A stretch of 64,000 nucleotides of DNA, from contig BROG01000480.1 in assembly GCA_030159075.1 (NCBI GenBank), positions 372,001 through 436,000 of the forward strand. Direction: 5' to 3'. The notes beneath the pieces were generated by a model. The model had not been told where the DNA came from, did no database searches, and saw only the letters and a program-made list of their open reading frames with translations. Position 1 is the stretch's first letter; each line of letters begins with the position of its first letter. The position numbers and the translations under genes were made by a program. The DNA comes from Atrina japonica. Taxonomy: Eukaryota > Mollusca > Bivalvia > Pterioida > Pinnidae. This document shows positions 1 to 12,098 of the stretch, in pieces.

Positions 1-492
1 TGGGACTGTTATGACATTTTCACTAAAGTGAACTTGTCATCGGCTCTTTATTAAGTGCCTGAGGTGGACCAATATTTTTAGGGTCAGTTTATACATTAAA
101 TATACTAATCAGATGCCTGTAGTAGATATGACTTCATTTTTTTATGCATTAATTATTTTCGTAATGAACCCCCCATTGCAGTAATTGATCTCGTAATGTA
201 CCCTTGTTTGTAACTTCTCTATTTGAATTACAATCATTGAAAAGAAAAGAGAAATTCGAGTGTCATTCGTTTCTGGTACAATGCATCGTCTTCTTGTTCG
301 GTGTCATCCAAAATCTTGAAACTGAACAGGGTGAAGGGATTTTTAATTGCATGTCGGCCAGAATATTGGAATTAAAAAGTATGTTGTTATTGTTGTATCT
401 TGTTATGTGTTATAATTTGTAATTCAGACACATGATAAAAAGTTTATAATATGCCTTATTATTTTGATATGATACTCTTACCCATCCGTCAG

Positions 493-539
493 TCCTGATA
501 TCAGCCCTTGGGCCTTTGGCCCTCAGGCTGATATCAGGA
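493..539. repeat. strong palindrome / hairpin
   Basis: Two perfect 14-base arms, TCCTGATATCAGCC at 493-506 and GGCTGATATCAGGA at 526-539, flank a smaller GGGCC/GGCCC stem with a TTT loop. Nested hairpins like this occur in non-autonomous mobile elements. No clear element boundary is visible around it. Confidence 0.6.
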
Positions 540-758
540 ATCTTGGGCTTAGAAGGAGTATGATCTCAAAATGTTCATATAACAATCTCTATACACAACT
601 ACAACTAATAATATATATATAATCATTTTATTATTGTCCCCTTAACACTTGCTGAGTGAGTTTTCTTCAAATTGAGAAATATTTTTCATTATTTATTTTC
701 AAATATATGCCATTTTCTTACATACACGTCCAGTTGCAGCATAAATTATACCTTAAAG

Positions 759-1020
759 TTGTGTAGGGCTCTCGACTCTTGATCGTGAGTTCGAGTCAAG
801 CTGGGGGGCAGGTTGGTTTCCTGTCCTTCAGATGAGACAATAAAAACTGAGGTCAACCGTGTCACAGTAGGTGTCGGCACGTTAAAGAACCCTCACTGCT
901 CAATGGCCGTAAGTGCCGAGCATAGGCCAAAATTTGAAGTCCTTCACCAGCATTTGATGACGTCTCAGTATGAGTGAAATATTCTTGAGTGGGACATTAA
1001 ACAACAATAAACAAACAAAC
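759..1020 (+). mobile_element. SINE-B copy 1 (tRNA-derived, molluscan)
   Basis: The head carries a pol III B-box-like segment (GTGAGTTCGAGTC). The body is shared with the four other SINE-B copies here, with blocks such as GTTAAAGAACCCTCACTGC and TATGAGTGAAATATTCTTGAG. The tail is CAACAATAAACAAACAAAC. An 8-base direct repeat, ACCTTAAA, sits at 750-757 and again from 1019, overlapping the tail, and is a plausible target-site duplication. The head is truncated, with the A-box part largely missing. The family resembles the widespread molluscan V-SINE RUDI, from memory and not verified by alignment. Confidence 0.85.
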
Positions 1021-1611
1021 CTTAAAATCATGAAGTGTTAGTCAAGCATGAGCTTTGCGTTAGTTTTGTGAATTTAATGCCTGTTGAAAAGCTGTTAAAT
1101 GCAGTGAAAAAATGATTGATATTCAATTAATCCACTGGAATCTTTAAAGGAGGTTGCCTAATACCTTTTGATATAGTTTGATTCACTGGTGATGCTACAG
1201 AAGTGTAGCTAACTCCCATAAGGATTTCAATGTAAGATTCACACTCGCATACCCAACAAAAATCTATATCAGTTAAGGGTTTTCCCCTGTGGAGCCTCTT
1301 AAGACTAGACATGTTTATCATTTTCCCTAGCCTGCCATGTAAATCTAGGTCTGTTAATCATTTTTAATTATGAAACAACTTCCACATATCACCTACGCAA
1401 ATTAATTTTCCCTTGCTGCCCTCATAAATATTTGTGAATACATAATTTCTCCCTTGTGGTCTCTCTTTAATGTTATTTCTCCCTAGTGGACCCTCTTTAA
1501 GCTAACAAAACGTACAGAGTTGTGGCTCCATTGGTATGAAGATCCCTTTAGTGTTGTGAATTCTCTGGCTCGGCCTTCCTGATCAAATCTGATGTTGTAA
1601 AGTTCAGAGAC

Positions 1612-1671
1612 TGAGAGAATTATAATATAGAGCTTTACTGTATAATGATGTAAATCAATCATCTTGTGTCT

Positions 1672-1711
<40 letters not shown>

Positions 1712-2310
1712 TATAATCTAGAGCTTTACTGTGTAATGATGTAAGTCAATCATCTGTTGTCTTAAGACAGGGAGAAAGAGAGGGGAGACAGACAGACTGA
1801 GAGAATTATACTATAGAGTTTACTTTGTAATCATGTAAGTCAATCATCCTCTGTCAGAGAGAGAGAGAGAGAGACAAACATAGCTAGAAAGAGGGGAGGG
1901 AGAGAGACAGCCATAGAGAGAGTTAGGTATAAACCAGAGACCAAGAGAATTATAATACTTGTATAGAACTTTACTGGGAAATACCCTGTGTCTCAGAGAG
2001 AGAGTTGGGATGTTCAAGAACAAATTGGATGGAGGAAGAGAGAGAAGACGGACAGCCAGAGAAAGATAGTAAGAGGAGGAAATTATATTGTAGAGCTTTA
2101 TTGTGTAATCATGCAAGTCCATCAGACAGACAGACAACCAGAGAGAGAGGGGGGAGAAAGAGAGAGAGCGTTATATATAAATACTGTGCATATTTACACT
2201 ATGTAAAGTTGTGCACTTGATCTTGAAGAATAAGGCTGAGACAGATATATTATAGAGCTAAACTGTGTAATGATGGAAATCCATCATCCTGTGTCTGAGA
2301 GAGAGAAAGA
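1612..2310 (+). repeat. degenerate ~100-bp tandem repeat with AG-rich spacers
   Basis: About six diverged units each combine a block close to GAATTATAATATAGAGC TTTACTGTGTAATGATG, then CAATCATC and TGTGTCTGAG, with a variable (AG)n tract. The AG tracts probably grew by slippage inside an older tandem array. The 60-97 codon open frames here on both strands are products of the repeat. Confidence 0.75.
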
Positions 2311-2833
2311 GAGAGAGAGAGTGGGGTCAGGGATGAGTTGGTCATGAATTGAAGCATATTTTTTTTATTTTGTATTACAAGATACTTCTTAGATAATTAT
2401 GTATAATTTATCCCCCTCGCATATTCGTATCTACTTCCCCCCTCTTTCACAAACAAAATATTCTGCCCCTCCCATTATTATTGTGTCTAAAAATAGAACT
2501 GGTCACTTCCTCCTCCTCATCCTCCGCCCACTCACCGTATCACAATTTGTTGTTGTTTGTGTGTTTGGTTCTGGAGTGGTGAGTGTAGATTACTGAGGTT
2601 AAGGGTTTACAGTCTATGCCCTTGAGAGATAAAGTAAACGCTTCCGGAAACACTTAGCAACAAGTGGATCATAGTAACTGGATGTCTGCCGATGTCTATT
2701 GAAGTAGAGTGGCAATGATGTGTAGCATGTAGACATAAGACTATACCTATGCTTTAAGTAAGGATGGAACTTAACCCTAACTGCTCCTACAATTTCTTTT
2801 TTTACTTGAAAGTCACAATGAGGGCTATACATC

Positions 2834-2861
<28 letters not shown>
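2834..2861. repeat. T28 homopolymer
   Basis: Uninterrupted run of 28 T. It could be the poly(A) tail of a retrocopy inserted in minus orientation, but the sequence to its right shows no recognisable retroposed body. Confidence 0.7.
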
Positions 2862-2864
<3 letters not shown>

Positions 2865-3405
2865 GATATCCTCTGACCCTGAGCCAAGAATATGTTAGTA
2901 GATACACTTTAGGTCACATTGTCACAAGGACTTGAATCCTGGCCATTTTTACAGTTATAATTAATTATCATCCAATTTCTAGCCTCTGTGACCACGTAGG
3001 CAGAGCATCATGCTTTACACCACAGGGAATCACTTTTACAAATGGAAGGTTCATTGCCTGCTGGAACTTAACTGATTTTGTAGGCAAGTTTGTTTTCTTT
3101 GCATACCAGGACTAGTTTGTTTTCTTGTAGACAGCCTGTTTTGTCAGCAAAATTTGTTAGGTATACAGTAGTCTAGGGAATATCTGACGAGATGTAGAAC
3201 CGATGTTCTGACTGTCAAGGCAAGTTTGGCATGTTTAAAAACCAGAGTTGGCATCAGTTCATAGCAAAAGTCAAAATTTGTGGCACTTAACCTTTAGCTG
3301 ATGAGATGACTTTGGATCTGGGCTTTTTAGCTGAGTTGGTCAGATCACATCAAACATACCTTTTTATTTACCTGCATGTTCTGCATGTTATATAAAACAA
3401 AACAT

Positions 3406-3419
3406 GTTTCCATGGCAAC
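3406..3419 (+). promoter_or_regulatory. RFX X-box-like palindrome
   Basis: GTTTCCATGGCAAC fits the RFX-family X-box (GTNRCC, short spacer, RGYAAC) with one deviation in the left half. It lies in the presumed iSMAD intron. Function is inference. Confidence 0.35.
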
Positions 3420-3469
3420 GTTTTAAATCTAGGTTCTATCATCTGTTACTGATAACATTTCTGTGTAAT

Positions 3470-3690
3470 TAAAAAAAAAGACTCAATACAAAAACGACAT
3501 TGAAACAAATAAAAAATACTCTATACATTGAAACAAATGAATGTGTAAAAAAAAGACTCGATTCAAAATGACACTGAAAAAAAAATGAAAATGTAAAAAA
3601 GGACTCGATACAAAATGACATTGACACAAATAAAAATGTGGAAAAAAAAGACTCGATACAAAACGACATTGAAACAAATAAAAATGTAAA
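3470..3690 (+). repeat. ~45-50 bp tandem repeat
   Basis: About four and a half units combine AAAAAGACTCGATACAAAA, CGACATTGAAACAAATAAA and an A-rich spacer. The two overlapping minus-strand frames rich in Phe and Ser are reading frames through the repeat, not genes. Confidence 0.75.
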
Positions 3691-4330
3691 TGCAAACGCT
3701 TGTGTGCAGATTTATTGCAGTAAGTAACAAAGTACACGGAGGTATGCTTCACCATGAGTCAGTGTATTTTATTGTAAAACCTAAATTTCATTCATTTTGC
3801 TCCACACATCAGTGCACACAACGTGTCTAATGGCGACCCAACTTCATTCTAGAGTTAAGGTTAACGATTAAGTAAAGACTTTTTGTGTACAACCTGCGGC
3901 TTTGAACAAACGCCATTGTCTGTGAGTATTGCATAGCGTGTTATTGTGGGATTAAATAAAAAAAAAACTGTGTACTTTGTCGTCAATGAATTGTTTTTTA
4001 TATGCGGGCTGAATTAAAATATTTGTGTTTGACATAAACAGATAGGTAGACAAGGAAATGTATTTGTGTTGATGTAGGAAACAGAATGAAAGGAGAAAAA
4101 CTCTAATTTTTATTTTGTCAAATATATCTTTCATATGTGACACACTTTTAAAGGTGTTCTTAACAGATTGTCGTGTGTATTATTTGAATTTTATACCCGT
4201 GTGAACTTAAGTTTTTTTTTTCGATTTTTGCACTGTGCGGTTTAACATAACATGGTCTTAAAACAATATAAATAACTAAAATTCATAAATTTTGACATTT
4301 TTAAATAAATATATATATATATATATATAA

Positions 4331-4486
4331 AGTGAACCTCGGTAAGAAGTCCACCGAACTGAATCAAAGCAGTCTGATGGTTTCTTATGTGAGGGCCTGT
4401 ACTTATGTGATATACGTAAAGATATATTTAGTCGTAACTGTGACGACGTTGCCATAGCGAGTTGGTTTTTAGACAAGATTCCACTG
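4331..4486 (+). mobile_element. MITE of the CAGTGGAACCTC family
   Basis: The left end AGTGAACCTCGGTAAGAAGTCC and the right end GACAAGATTCCACTGTA form a degenerate inverted pair, next to a TA run. The family recurs at 6262, 12099 and 51733. The ends and TA flanks suggest a Tc1/mariner- or pogo-like non-autonomous element. Confidence 0.55.
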
Positions 4487-5437
4487 TATATATTATGTAA
4501 ATAACTTCCATATATAAAGCGTCTTGGAGACTACGACTCTTTTTCGCCCCTGTACATCTCAATTTTGGACATAATCATAATACAGTTCAAACTATATTGA
4601 GTCGACAAAAAATTTTATGACAAAAATAACAATGAATATTGTTTAATTGTGACATGTATATATATCTTATATTGAGATATCACCAAGGAATGTGCCATAA
4701 GTTTTGATATTAGCTATGGACTGAGGCCAATGCAGTGAGGATTCTTTAAGGTTCAATGTCTCCCCCTGGCTTAGATCGTTAACTCTTATTTTGGATGGAC
4801 TCCAAAACAAATACACACATCAAGCACATATTTTTAAAAAGTGTAAATATGACTTAAGGCTAGAGAGTTAGGGTAGGGTGGAAAAACAGTCTTAAGTTTT
4901 GTTTTGAAGTTGAGTAGCTTAAGATTTACAATTTAGGACCCATAACTTTTTGATAAAATGGCCCCCAGATTCTTGTTACACCATAAAACCCTCTCATTTT
5001 TATGGTCAATTTGCATGCAGAAATTGAAATTCTGTTTTTAACTCGTCAACCCCAGAAAAATAATAGACTCTTCTGTCAATCAACGACTTAGACTTATCCA
5101 AATGTGTTTTGAGGGTTAATGGGTTAAGGAATATTTTTTTAAATTCAAATTGATAAAGTCTCAGTCAAATTGTAGGTATATATTTTTTACACACAGGAAA
5201 TGCACTCACTAGTCCTTATGAAAGAGATCAATGGTCTTTTGGGATTACCTATTAGATGTGCTGTAGGTAGATCACAATTTGCAGTAAAACTGACTTTAGT
5301 AAACTCTTAATGCCAACAAAACTTTACATGAAATCTCTAGATAAAACTATTTTCAGATAAAATGTTCAAAAAATTTCTATTTCATTTTATCGGACTTTGC
5401 CGATACAACGGGCATTTATCATTGACAGGAACAAGTA

Positions 5438-5803
5438 GCCAGTTTCACTAAAGGTCGTAACTTAACGTGTTAACGTAAATCTAGACTTAAGTATAAAATA
5501 AGTTTCACTAAAGGTCACATCTTTCTTCTTGTGTATAATTTTATGTCTGGTCTGTAGTCTGTTCCAAACTACGGTACTGCTAATTTCTCATGTAACTTGG
5601 TATAGGTTAACGAGAAAGCGTATGTTTATGACCTATTGTGAATCTGAAACTACATACTCATAACTCAAGTTACGTCTAAAGTTACGACCTTTTGTGGAAT
5701 GGAAACTACATACTCATAACTCAAGTCACTTCTAAAGTTACGACCTTTTGTGGAATGGAAACTATGTACTCATAAATAAAATTGTAACCCAAGTGAAACT
5801 GGC
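5438..5803. mobile_element. MITE with GCCAGTTTCACT inverted ends
   Basis: The left end begins GCCAGTTTCACTAAAGG. The right end, read on the opposite strand, begins GGCCAGTTTCACTTGGG. Between them lie about three tandem 56-57 bp units, one per copy of CTACATACTCATAACTCAAG or its variants. A second AGTTTCACTAAAGGTC at 5501 suggests a nested or internally duplicated end. Confidence 0.65.
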
Positions 5804-6261
5804 CCCAGACTGGCAAGTACTGGTCAGTTTACTCCAATGGTAATATGTCTTATGTGGCCAGCACTCTTTAAGAGTTGGATTCCATCCTAAAATTCAACAG
5901 GCGGACACTGCAATAAACTGATTTTACCACTTCAATTTTCAAAATTAGCTCCAAAATCTGATCAAAAACACAAAAATAATAAATTTTCAGAAATAAAAAA
6001 TTGCTTATTTATAATGGAAATAGTTTTTAACTTAACTGCCATATTTATATTCAATTTTTGTAACATTAAAACTAACAAGCCAGTGCTGATTTGACCTTTA
6101 CCAATGGTTATCAAGCACTGCATTGTATATGTACAGGATCAAGTTAATGATTTTCATCATATATTTTCTCTCCCACTCTCTTGTTGAATTTTCAGGTTGA
6201 AATATACACCTGTGTTATTTGAATTCAGTTTTCATTATGTTTCGATTTTAAGAACCAGTAT

Positions 6262-6441
6262 ACAGTAAAACCAGCTTTAGCAACCACCTGTGTATAAAGA
6301 CCATCTGGTCATAAAGACCATTTTTTTGCTGTTCCCAATAGTACTATTTGCGTACAATCAATCTCTGTATACAGACCACCTCCCTATAAAGACTGGTTTT
6401 GGTGTGTCCCTAAGGGGATCTATTTATACACGTATCACTGT
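6262..6441 (+). mobile_element. MITE related to the CAGTGGAACCTC family
   Basis: Bounded by TACAGTAAAACC on the left and TATCACTGTA on the right. Contains repeated AAAGACCATC / AGACCACCTC blocks typical of this family in the window. Confidence 0.5.
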
Positions 6442-7135
6442 ATAACAAAGCCTATACATGTAAATCAGCAGACCAGTAACTCAGAAAAAACTTGAAACAC
6501 TTTGGGTTAGAGAGTATTGCTGCCCCCTCGTTACACGTTTTGTACCATGTAAAGCAGTTGTACATGATTTTGTGTGGATTACATACATGGCTGCTGGTCG
6601 AGTTTTGCTTACTTTGTCACGTAACTTGTGTATCTTTTCCTGTTGATTTGATATCTCTATTAGAAAAGTTCAGCTTTAGTTTATGAATCAAAAAGTTATT
6701 TTGGGATCAGAAAAATCGAAAACTTGAGACCTATATCACTAACTAAAGGTCACTACAGTACATTTCTGATACAAGTGCTACAAATGACTTTATTGTTCCA
6801 ATGCTAAGAATGTCATAAAAACGCTGACATACATTTTGTACCTAGATTCATCCATGTAGTCTTGGCGTTTTTCATATCACCAGGTTACAAAGCAGTTGTT
6901 CTGAATTAAGGGATGTGTTTACAAATATCTTCATCATTTGACATGATCGGGCTGTAGTGCGACTGTACTCAAACTAGTCCCCCAGCATCAGTCATGTTTT
7001 TCTTTGTTTACGATACTCTCTATATAAATATGAACTAGTTATGATTAAAGGAAATTATTGTATGTCATGTATAGGTAATGTTGCATAATGTTTGTATGAA
7101 TGTGCAGGCCTCTCCCTTCCTTCCCCCCTCTCTCT

Positions 7136-7165
7136 AATATATACATATATATGTATATATATGTT

Positions 7166-7192
<27 letters not shown>
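7136..7192. repeat. TA/AG compound microsatellite
   Basis: An alternating AT/TATG tract is followed by an uninterrupted AG tract to 7192. Confidence 0.9.
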
Positions 7193-7197
<5 letters not shown>

Positions 7198-7760
7198 AAT
7201 TACTCATTTAAGTCATTCGTGTGTGAACATTGTATTGATAGTTGATAGTTACCATGCTCAGTTGTAACTTGTAAGTACCAAAATACTTGCGACTTTTTAC
7301 TCACATGGAAAGTTATTTCTGAAGCTAAACAATTTCTTGATATTAGAAAAAAAATACAAAAATAAATATCAATTAAAATATAATTTTAAAAAAAACCATT
7401 AGGCCATAAATGTGTTAGTTAAAACTTTAGCATCACATCTGAAGTTTAGCCATGAAAAAAAAAAATCATATTCCCACAGAAATCCCCTTTCTTGTACACT
7501 GTATATTTTTTTCCAAATAATTGTTTTTTAATCAATACTTGTGAATATTTCATGGACACATTTTTAAGGTGTTCCATTAGAATTATTCTGACACATGATA
7601 TTCAGGAATAGATGCTACATTCATTTTATGTACAGATGAAAAACAAACCCAATATACATAAATGTATTAACCTGTTATAAAAATATCAAAAGGCTTAAAT
7701 CAGTTACTATCCTGGTCGACATAGTGTCTGTTCGAGTGGCACGTTTTCCCGATATTTGGC

Positions 7761-7774
7761 GGTCTAACGAGACC
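7761..7774. promoter_or_regulatory. inverted SMAD-box-like pair GGTCTAACGAGACC
   Basis: Two inverted GTCT/AGAC half-sites with a 4-base spacer, directly after GGC. SMAD MH1 domains bind GTCT/AGAC, and vertebrate inhibitory SMAD genes are feedback targets of SMADs, so the site is worth noting in the presumed iSMAD intron. It is short enough to arise by chance. Confidence 0.2.
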
Positions 7775-8691
7775 TAATACAACAGTCAATTAGCTCAGCC
7801 TTAATCATCACTCTGAAATACCTTTAAATCAGTAAATAAGTTACCTAGCCGTAGTACAGAACCTGACCTCCCTATCTGATGTCAATAATGAACTGATCCA
7901 CTGGAGCCAAACTTATGCTATGAAATCTGTCTTGACTGTGGAATGCGTCTGTGATCAGGGGAGTGACTCCAGTGAGATGAGGTACAGAAAAGGGGTTTAT
8001 TTATCAGTTTATCCCCATTTCTCCCTCATTTTACGTGATAATAAACAAATTAAAAGATATTTTATGGATATATTGGATGCATTTATTTTCTTTCCTACAA
8101 AGAAATTGATTTTTTTTTTTAGTTTGAAATCAGTTTGTCCTATTTTGTAAGGTTGTTTTGTTTTCCATGCAAGTAAAATACATGTATAACATGTATATCA
8201 GAAAATTATTAATATTTAAGTAAGTTAAATGTGTTTTGATACACAGCATTAAATTTGTATGGAAAGATCTAATGTAGGATTAGTTTAGATGTACATGTTT
8301 GTACAAATTCAATGTCTGTAACTATAGTTGTACAAAATAAAATAAAAAATAAAATATATTCACACTTAGAAATCTGATTTCTGCAGATCTATGCTTGAAA
8401 TTGAAATATAGATCCATTTAGAATTTTAAAAATTCACAGCATATGAACTAATCTCTCTGTCTCTCTCTTTCTCTCAAATGACATTAAAAGTTACAACAAT
8501 TAAGAAATAAAATAGCACTTATGATATAAATGTCAACTATCTCCAAATATGTCACTTTGTTGTTTAGATAGAATAACTACAGGGACACCATTGTCTGCAT
8601 TTTTTTGATTGATAATTAAGTAAGATTATACACTCTGAAAAATCTTCCTTCTCTGGGAATATCTCTTTGGACTCTTACCAAGTCCATAGAC

Positions 8692-8934
8692 CCAGTGGTT
8701 AGAGTACCACATTTTGGACCGTAAAGTCTCTCACTTCTGGTCAGCACAGGTTCAAACTCCGCTGGAAGCTAAGCTGATTTTTTGGGGGGAAAGTTTGGCA
8801 GTTTACATTCGGAAGATCGGTTGTCTCTTCCTTGGGTATATTGTAACCGGGTTCTCTCCTCCACCAATAAAATCTGTCTGCCACCCTGTAACGGAAAAGG
8901 TGTCGAGTGTTGCGTAAAACATCATTCCATCATG
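8692..8934 (+). mobile_element. SINE-A copy (tRNA-headed)
   Basis: The head holds CAGTGGTTAGAGTACC (A-box region) and GGTTCAAACTCC (B-box region). The body then runs through GAAGCTAAGCTGATTTTT, the AAGTTTGGCAGTTTAC block and the CTCTCCTCCACCAATAAAA block to TGTTGCGTAAAACATCATTC. The head resembles a Ser/Leu-type tRNA with the GGTTAGAGC D-arm. Open frames here are SINE translation. Confidence 0.8.
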
Positions 8935-8941
8935 TGGAATA

Positions 8942-9130
8942 ACAGGGGTGAGGAAATGCCCGACTTGCCTGACCCGTTACGTTTACCGTCCGGACAAGTG
9001 AAATTTTTTTATATTTTGGTTGTCCGTGGACAAGTGCATTATAAAGAAACAAAATTTGTCAGTAAATATTGGACAAGTAAAGATCTATTTCGGGCAACAA
9101 TTTTTTTGGCATTTACTTGCCCATAGACAT
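8942..9130 (+). repeat. dispersed repeat with iterated GGACAAGT
   Basis: GGACAAGT occurs at about 8993, 9028 and 9071 within AT-rich sequence ending in ACTTGCCCATAGACA. A similar layout built on GACCAGT occurs near 61350-61400. The family is unidentified. Confidence 0.35.
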
Positions 9131-9597
9131 ATGCATGACAGTTATATTTCCACTCACCTGAATGAGAATGATCATCAGAAATGATAACTATCTATTAATT
9201 TGTTTTTATACCCCAAGAAAAAAAGATGGCAGGTGAGTTGTGGTGTGTTTAGGGGGTGGGGGGCAATATTGGTTTTGGTCATTTGTTTATGTACAAATTT
9301 CATTCATCAAATAATTTTAACAAATGTGGTATAATGCTTCATGGTCATGATATCTGGGACATGTTTGATTCTGACTGACATTTGGCAATATCAGGTATTT
9401 ACCAGTATATGATTACGGTATATAGTGACAGGCAAGTCCTACCAGATAGAAAATAAAAATGCTTGTTATATTAAACCTGAGGACAACACTAGCCCTCTAT
9501 AAGTATATCAACTTCATAATTACTATCAGTCCCATTCTGTGGGAGTCTCCCGATTTTGGCCTGCCCTCCCTGAGCAAAGCTGTACAGTAAGATACAT

Positions 9598-9855
9598 ATA
9601 ACCTGGCAGGCTGGAGTCTTGTGAACCCTTTCTTGACTTGTATGAGTTTAAATTTTAGGTATTAATGCATAACATTAAAATTACACTGATTAGAGTAATT
9701 GTAACTATTTTTCACAATACAAAAGAAAATATCCAGTGACTGAGTGAGGACTAAAATGCTTTCCCTTTGCAGTTTGTCATAATTGAAAGGCAAGAAGAAT
9801 CACCCATATGATAATCAAAAGGTTACTTCGCCTCGCCATCTTATGTGAATCGGAC
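9598..9855 (+). repeat. dispersed repeat family X, copy 1
   Basis: Contains TGGAGTCTTGTGAACCCTTT, a GAGTTTAAATTTTAGGTA block and ATGATAATCAAAAGGTTACT, with a right end near ATGTGAATCGGACAATA. Diverged copies lie at 22560-22760 (opposite strand), 28160-28320, 29078-29335 and 30215-30395. No coding capacity, and the terminal structure is unresolved. The 37-bp minisatellite begins immediately after this copy. Confidence 0.65.
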
Positions 9856-9857
9856 AA

Positions 9858-10415
9858 TACCATAGATACAAAAGTGACCACCACAATATACCTGTACCAT
9901 AAATACAAGTGACCACCACAATATACCTGTACCTTAAATACAACAGTGACCACCACAATATACCTGTACCATAAATACAAAAGTGACCATCACAATACAC
10001 CTGTACCATAAATACAAAAGTGACCACCACAATATACCTGTACCATAAATAAAAAAGTGACCACCACAATATACCTGTACCATAAATAAAAAAGTGATCA
10101 CCACAATACACCTGTACCATAAATAAAAAAGTGATCACCACAATACACCTGTACCATAAATACAAAAGTGACCACCACAATATACCTGTACCATAAATAC
10201 AAAAGTGACCACCACAATATACCTGTACCATAAATAAAAAAGTGATCACCACAATACACCTGTACCATAAATACAAAAGTGACCACCACAATATACCTGT
10301 ACCATAAATACAAAAGTGACCACCACAATATATCTGTACCATAAATACAAAAGTGACCACCACAATATATCTGTACCATAGATACAAGAGTGACCACCAC
10401 CATATACTTGTAGTG
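9858..10415 (-). repeat. 37-bp minisatellite (~15 copies, degenerate to ~10585)
   Basis: The unit starts TGACCACCACAATATACCTG and continues TACCATAAATACAAAAG, 37 bases in all, with the period checked at 10021 to 10058. Because 37 is not a multiple of 3, each frame cycles through all three phases of the unit. All phases lack stops on the minus strand, so open frames of up to 221 codons repeat a 37-residue period rich in Tyr, Val, Trp and Gly. Nothing suggests that these are proteins. Confidence 0.92.
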
Positions 10416-10951
10416 TACATTTGATACAAATATGAGTGACCTTTATAATATACCTGTAAAATAAATACAAAAGTGACCATCTCAATACCTTGGATACAAA
10501 TGTGTGAATGACCATCACAATTAACTTATATCTTGGGCATAAAACTGACCACCACAATATTCCTGTATCTTGGATACAATTGGGCACCACATTGACACAT
10601 TTAATGCATGAGTTTTGAGATACTATCACACATAATTGACAAATCATTCTATCTTAACTCAGGATTCTTGTGAACACCAAGACTTTATTCAGAGTAGTCA
10701 TTTCAGAGTTATCTCCCTTGATGAAAATGATAAATGAGAATTATTTTTCATTTTGTGTTATGAATTATACATTGAGTTTGATTAACAAGCATTTGTCATG
10801 ATGACCTACATTTCAAACTTACATATAACTCATCTTTCACAATCTCAAATTCTCTAAGAATGCAAAATATACACATAATCGTTTAAAAAAGTTTAAATGT
10901 GATTTTTGTGCAATTTATCTCAATATGATTGATATAGATATTGGGAACTTC

Positions 10952-11003
10952 AGTGGCCGAGTGGTTAGAGCAGGGAGCTTAAGTCATAAAATCTAGTTCA
11001 CCT
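10952..11003 (+). mobile_element. SINE-A head fragment
   Basis: CAGTGGCCGAGTGGTTAGAG is the tRNA-like A-box half of SINE-A. The sequence leaves the family after AAGTCATAAAATCTAGTTC. It lies just left of a longer copy in the same orientation. Confidence 0.55.
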
Positions 11004-11006
11004 CAA

Positions 11007-11240
11007 GCAGGGGGTCTCCATGGCCAAGTGGTTAGAGCATCGCACTTTAAATCATGAAGTCTCTCACTTCTAGCTGTCAGTGCTGGTCCGAGTCCTGCTG
11101 GAAACTAAGCTAATTTTTGTAAGAACGTTTGCCAGTTTACTTGTTTAAGGCCGATGGTCTCTTCCAGGGTACTGAGTAACTGGTAGTAGTGGCTGCCACT
11201 ATAGAACTGAAAATTTGTTTTGTGGCATAAAACACTATTC
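11007..11240 (+). mobile_element. SINE-A copy
   Basis: The head has ATGGCCAAGTGGTTAGAGC and GGTCCGAGTCCTGCTGGAA. The body has AAACTAAGCTAATTTTTG, GTTTGCCAGTTTACTTG and GGTCTCTTCCAGGGTA, and the 3' end is TGTGGCATAAAACACTATTC. The minus-strand frame across it is SINE translation. Confidence 0.8.
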
Positions 11241-11983
11241 AAAATTGAAATATTCGCCTCAAGCCAGCTATTGAAATATTGATGAATATGGGGTGAAACA
11301 TTATTTAAAAAAAACAAAAAACAAGATACGGTACGACAACCTTGTCTTTAAAAGCCATTCAAGGGAACAGACAAAAGATGCTGTTATAGACAGGTGGCCT
11401 TTATAAAGAGTTTTTTTTCATTATAAAATAGTTAACAAAGCTTATGTTTGGATGGTCGTTATAGGCAGGTGCCCTTTACACAGATGTGGCATTTAATGCC
11501 AGTATGTAGGATGCCTTTGTGATATGTAAGTAATATTAATAATTCCCTTAGGTGGCCTCAGGGAAATGGCTGACCCTGTTGGCCTCTGACTAGATAATAT
11601 GTTACAATTATGTTGCCAGTGTCAAACGTGATAATGAAATACTAAAGAGCATAATCATGTTTTGTTTCGGGGATTTTGTATGTCTTGTTTATTTTTGTTC
11701 TGAAAACAACAGTACAAATCCATGTATTTATATTGACTAGTTGTGTATAACATATTTTCTTAATTTATTTGTTTTTAAAAATATTAACATGAGTGTGTTA
11801 GTTGATATGTATAATTTATAAGTTCAGATAACCTCAGGTGTGCTTTTTCTCGGAATTTTATGAAATTCTATTATTTTTTTTTCATGAATGTTTTCTATTA
11901 ACTTAAATGATATCATTTTTTGCATTGTTCTGAAAATTTCGTTTCTGATTAGGACACACCAGTTTCAAGTTGATGAAGCAATG

Positions 11984-12075
11984 TTTAACTCATTCTCCCC
12001 TTAAGACACATTTGGACTGGCCTAAATCATTGATATACAGAAGAGTCCATTGCTTTTCAGGTGTTGATGAGTTAA
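11984..12075. mobile_element. small MITE with TTAACTCAT ends
   Basis: The left end is TTTAACTCATTCTCCCC. The right end read in reverse is TTAACTCATCAACACCT. Fragments with the same CACATTTGGACTGGCC / GGCCAGTCCAAATGTG core occur at about 13709-13797 and 5038-5127. It ends about 440 bases before the iSMAD exon. Confidence 0.5.
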
Positions 12076-12098
12076 TTTTATTAATGTAATTACATATA

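Noticed and set aside
8782..9126. 114-codon + frame
   Set aside because: Runs through SINE-A and a dispersed repeat, with no family features.
9815..10480. 221-codon minus-strand open frame
   Set aside because: It is the 37-bp minisatellite read in cycling phase, with an exact 37-residue period and no start or splice context.
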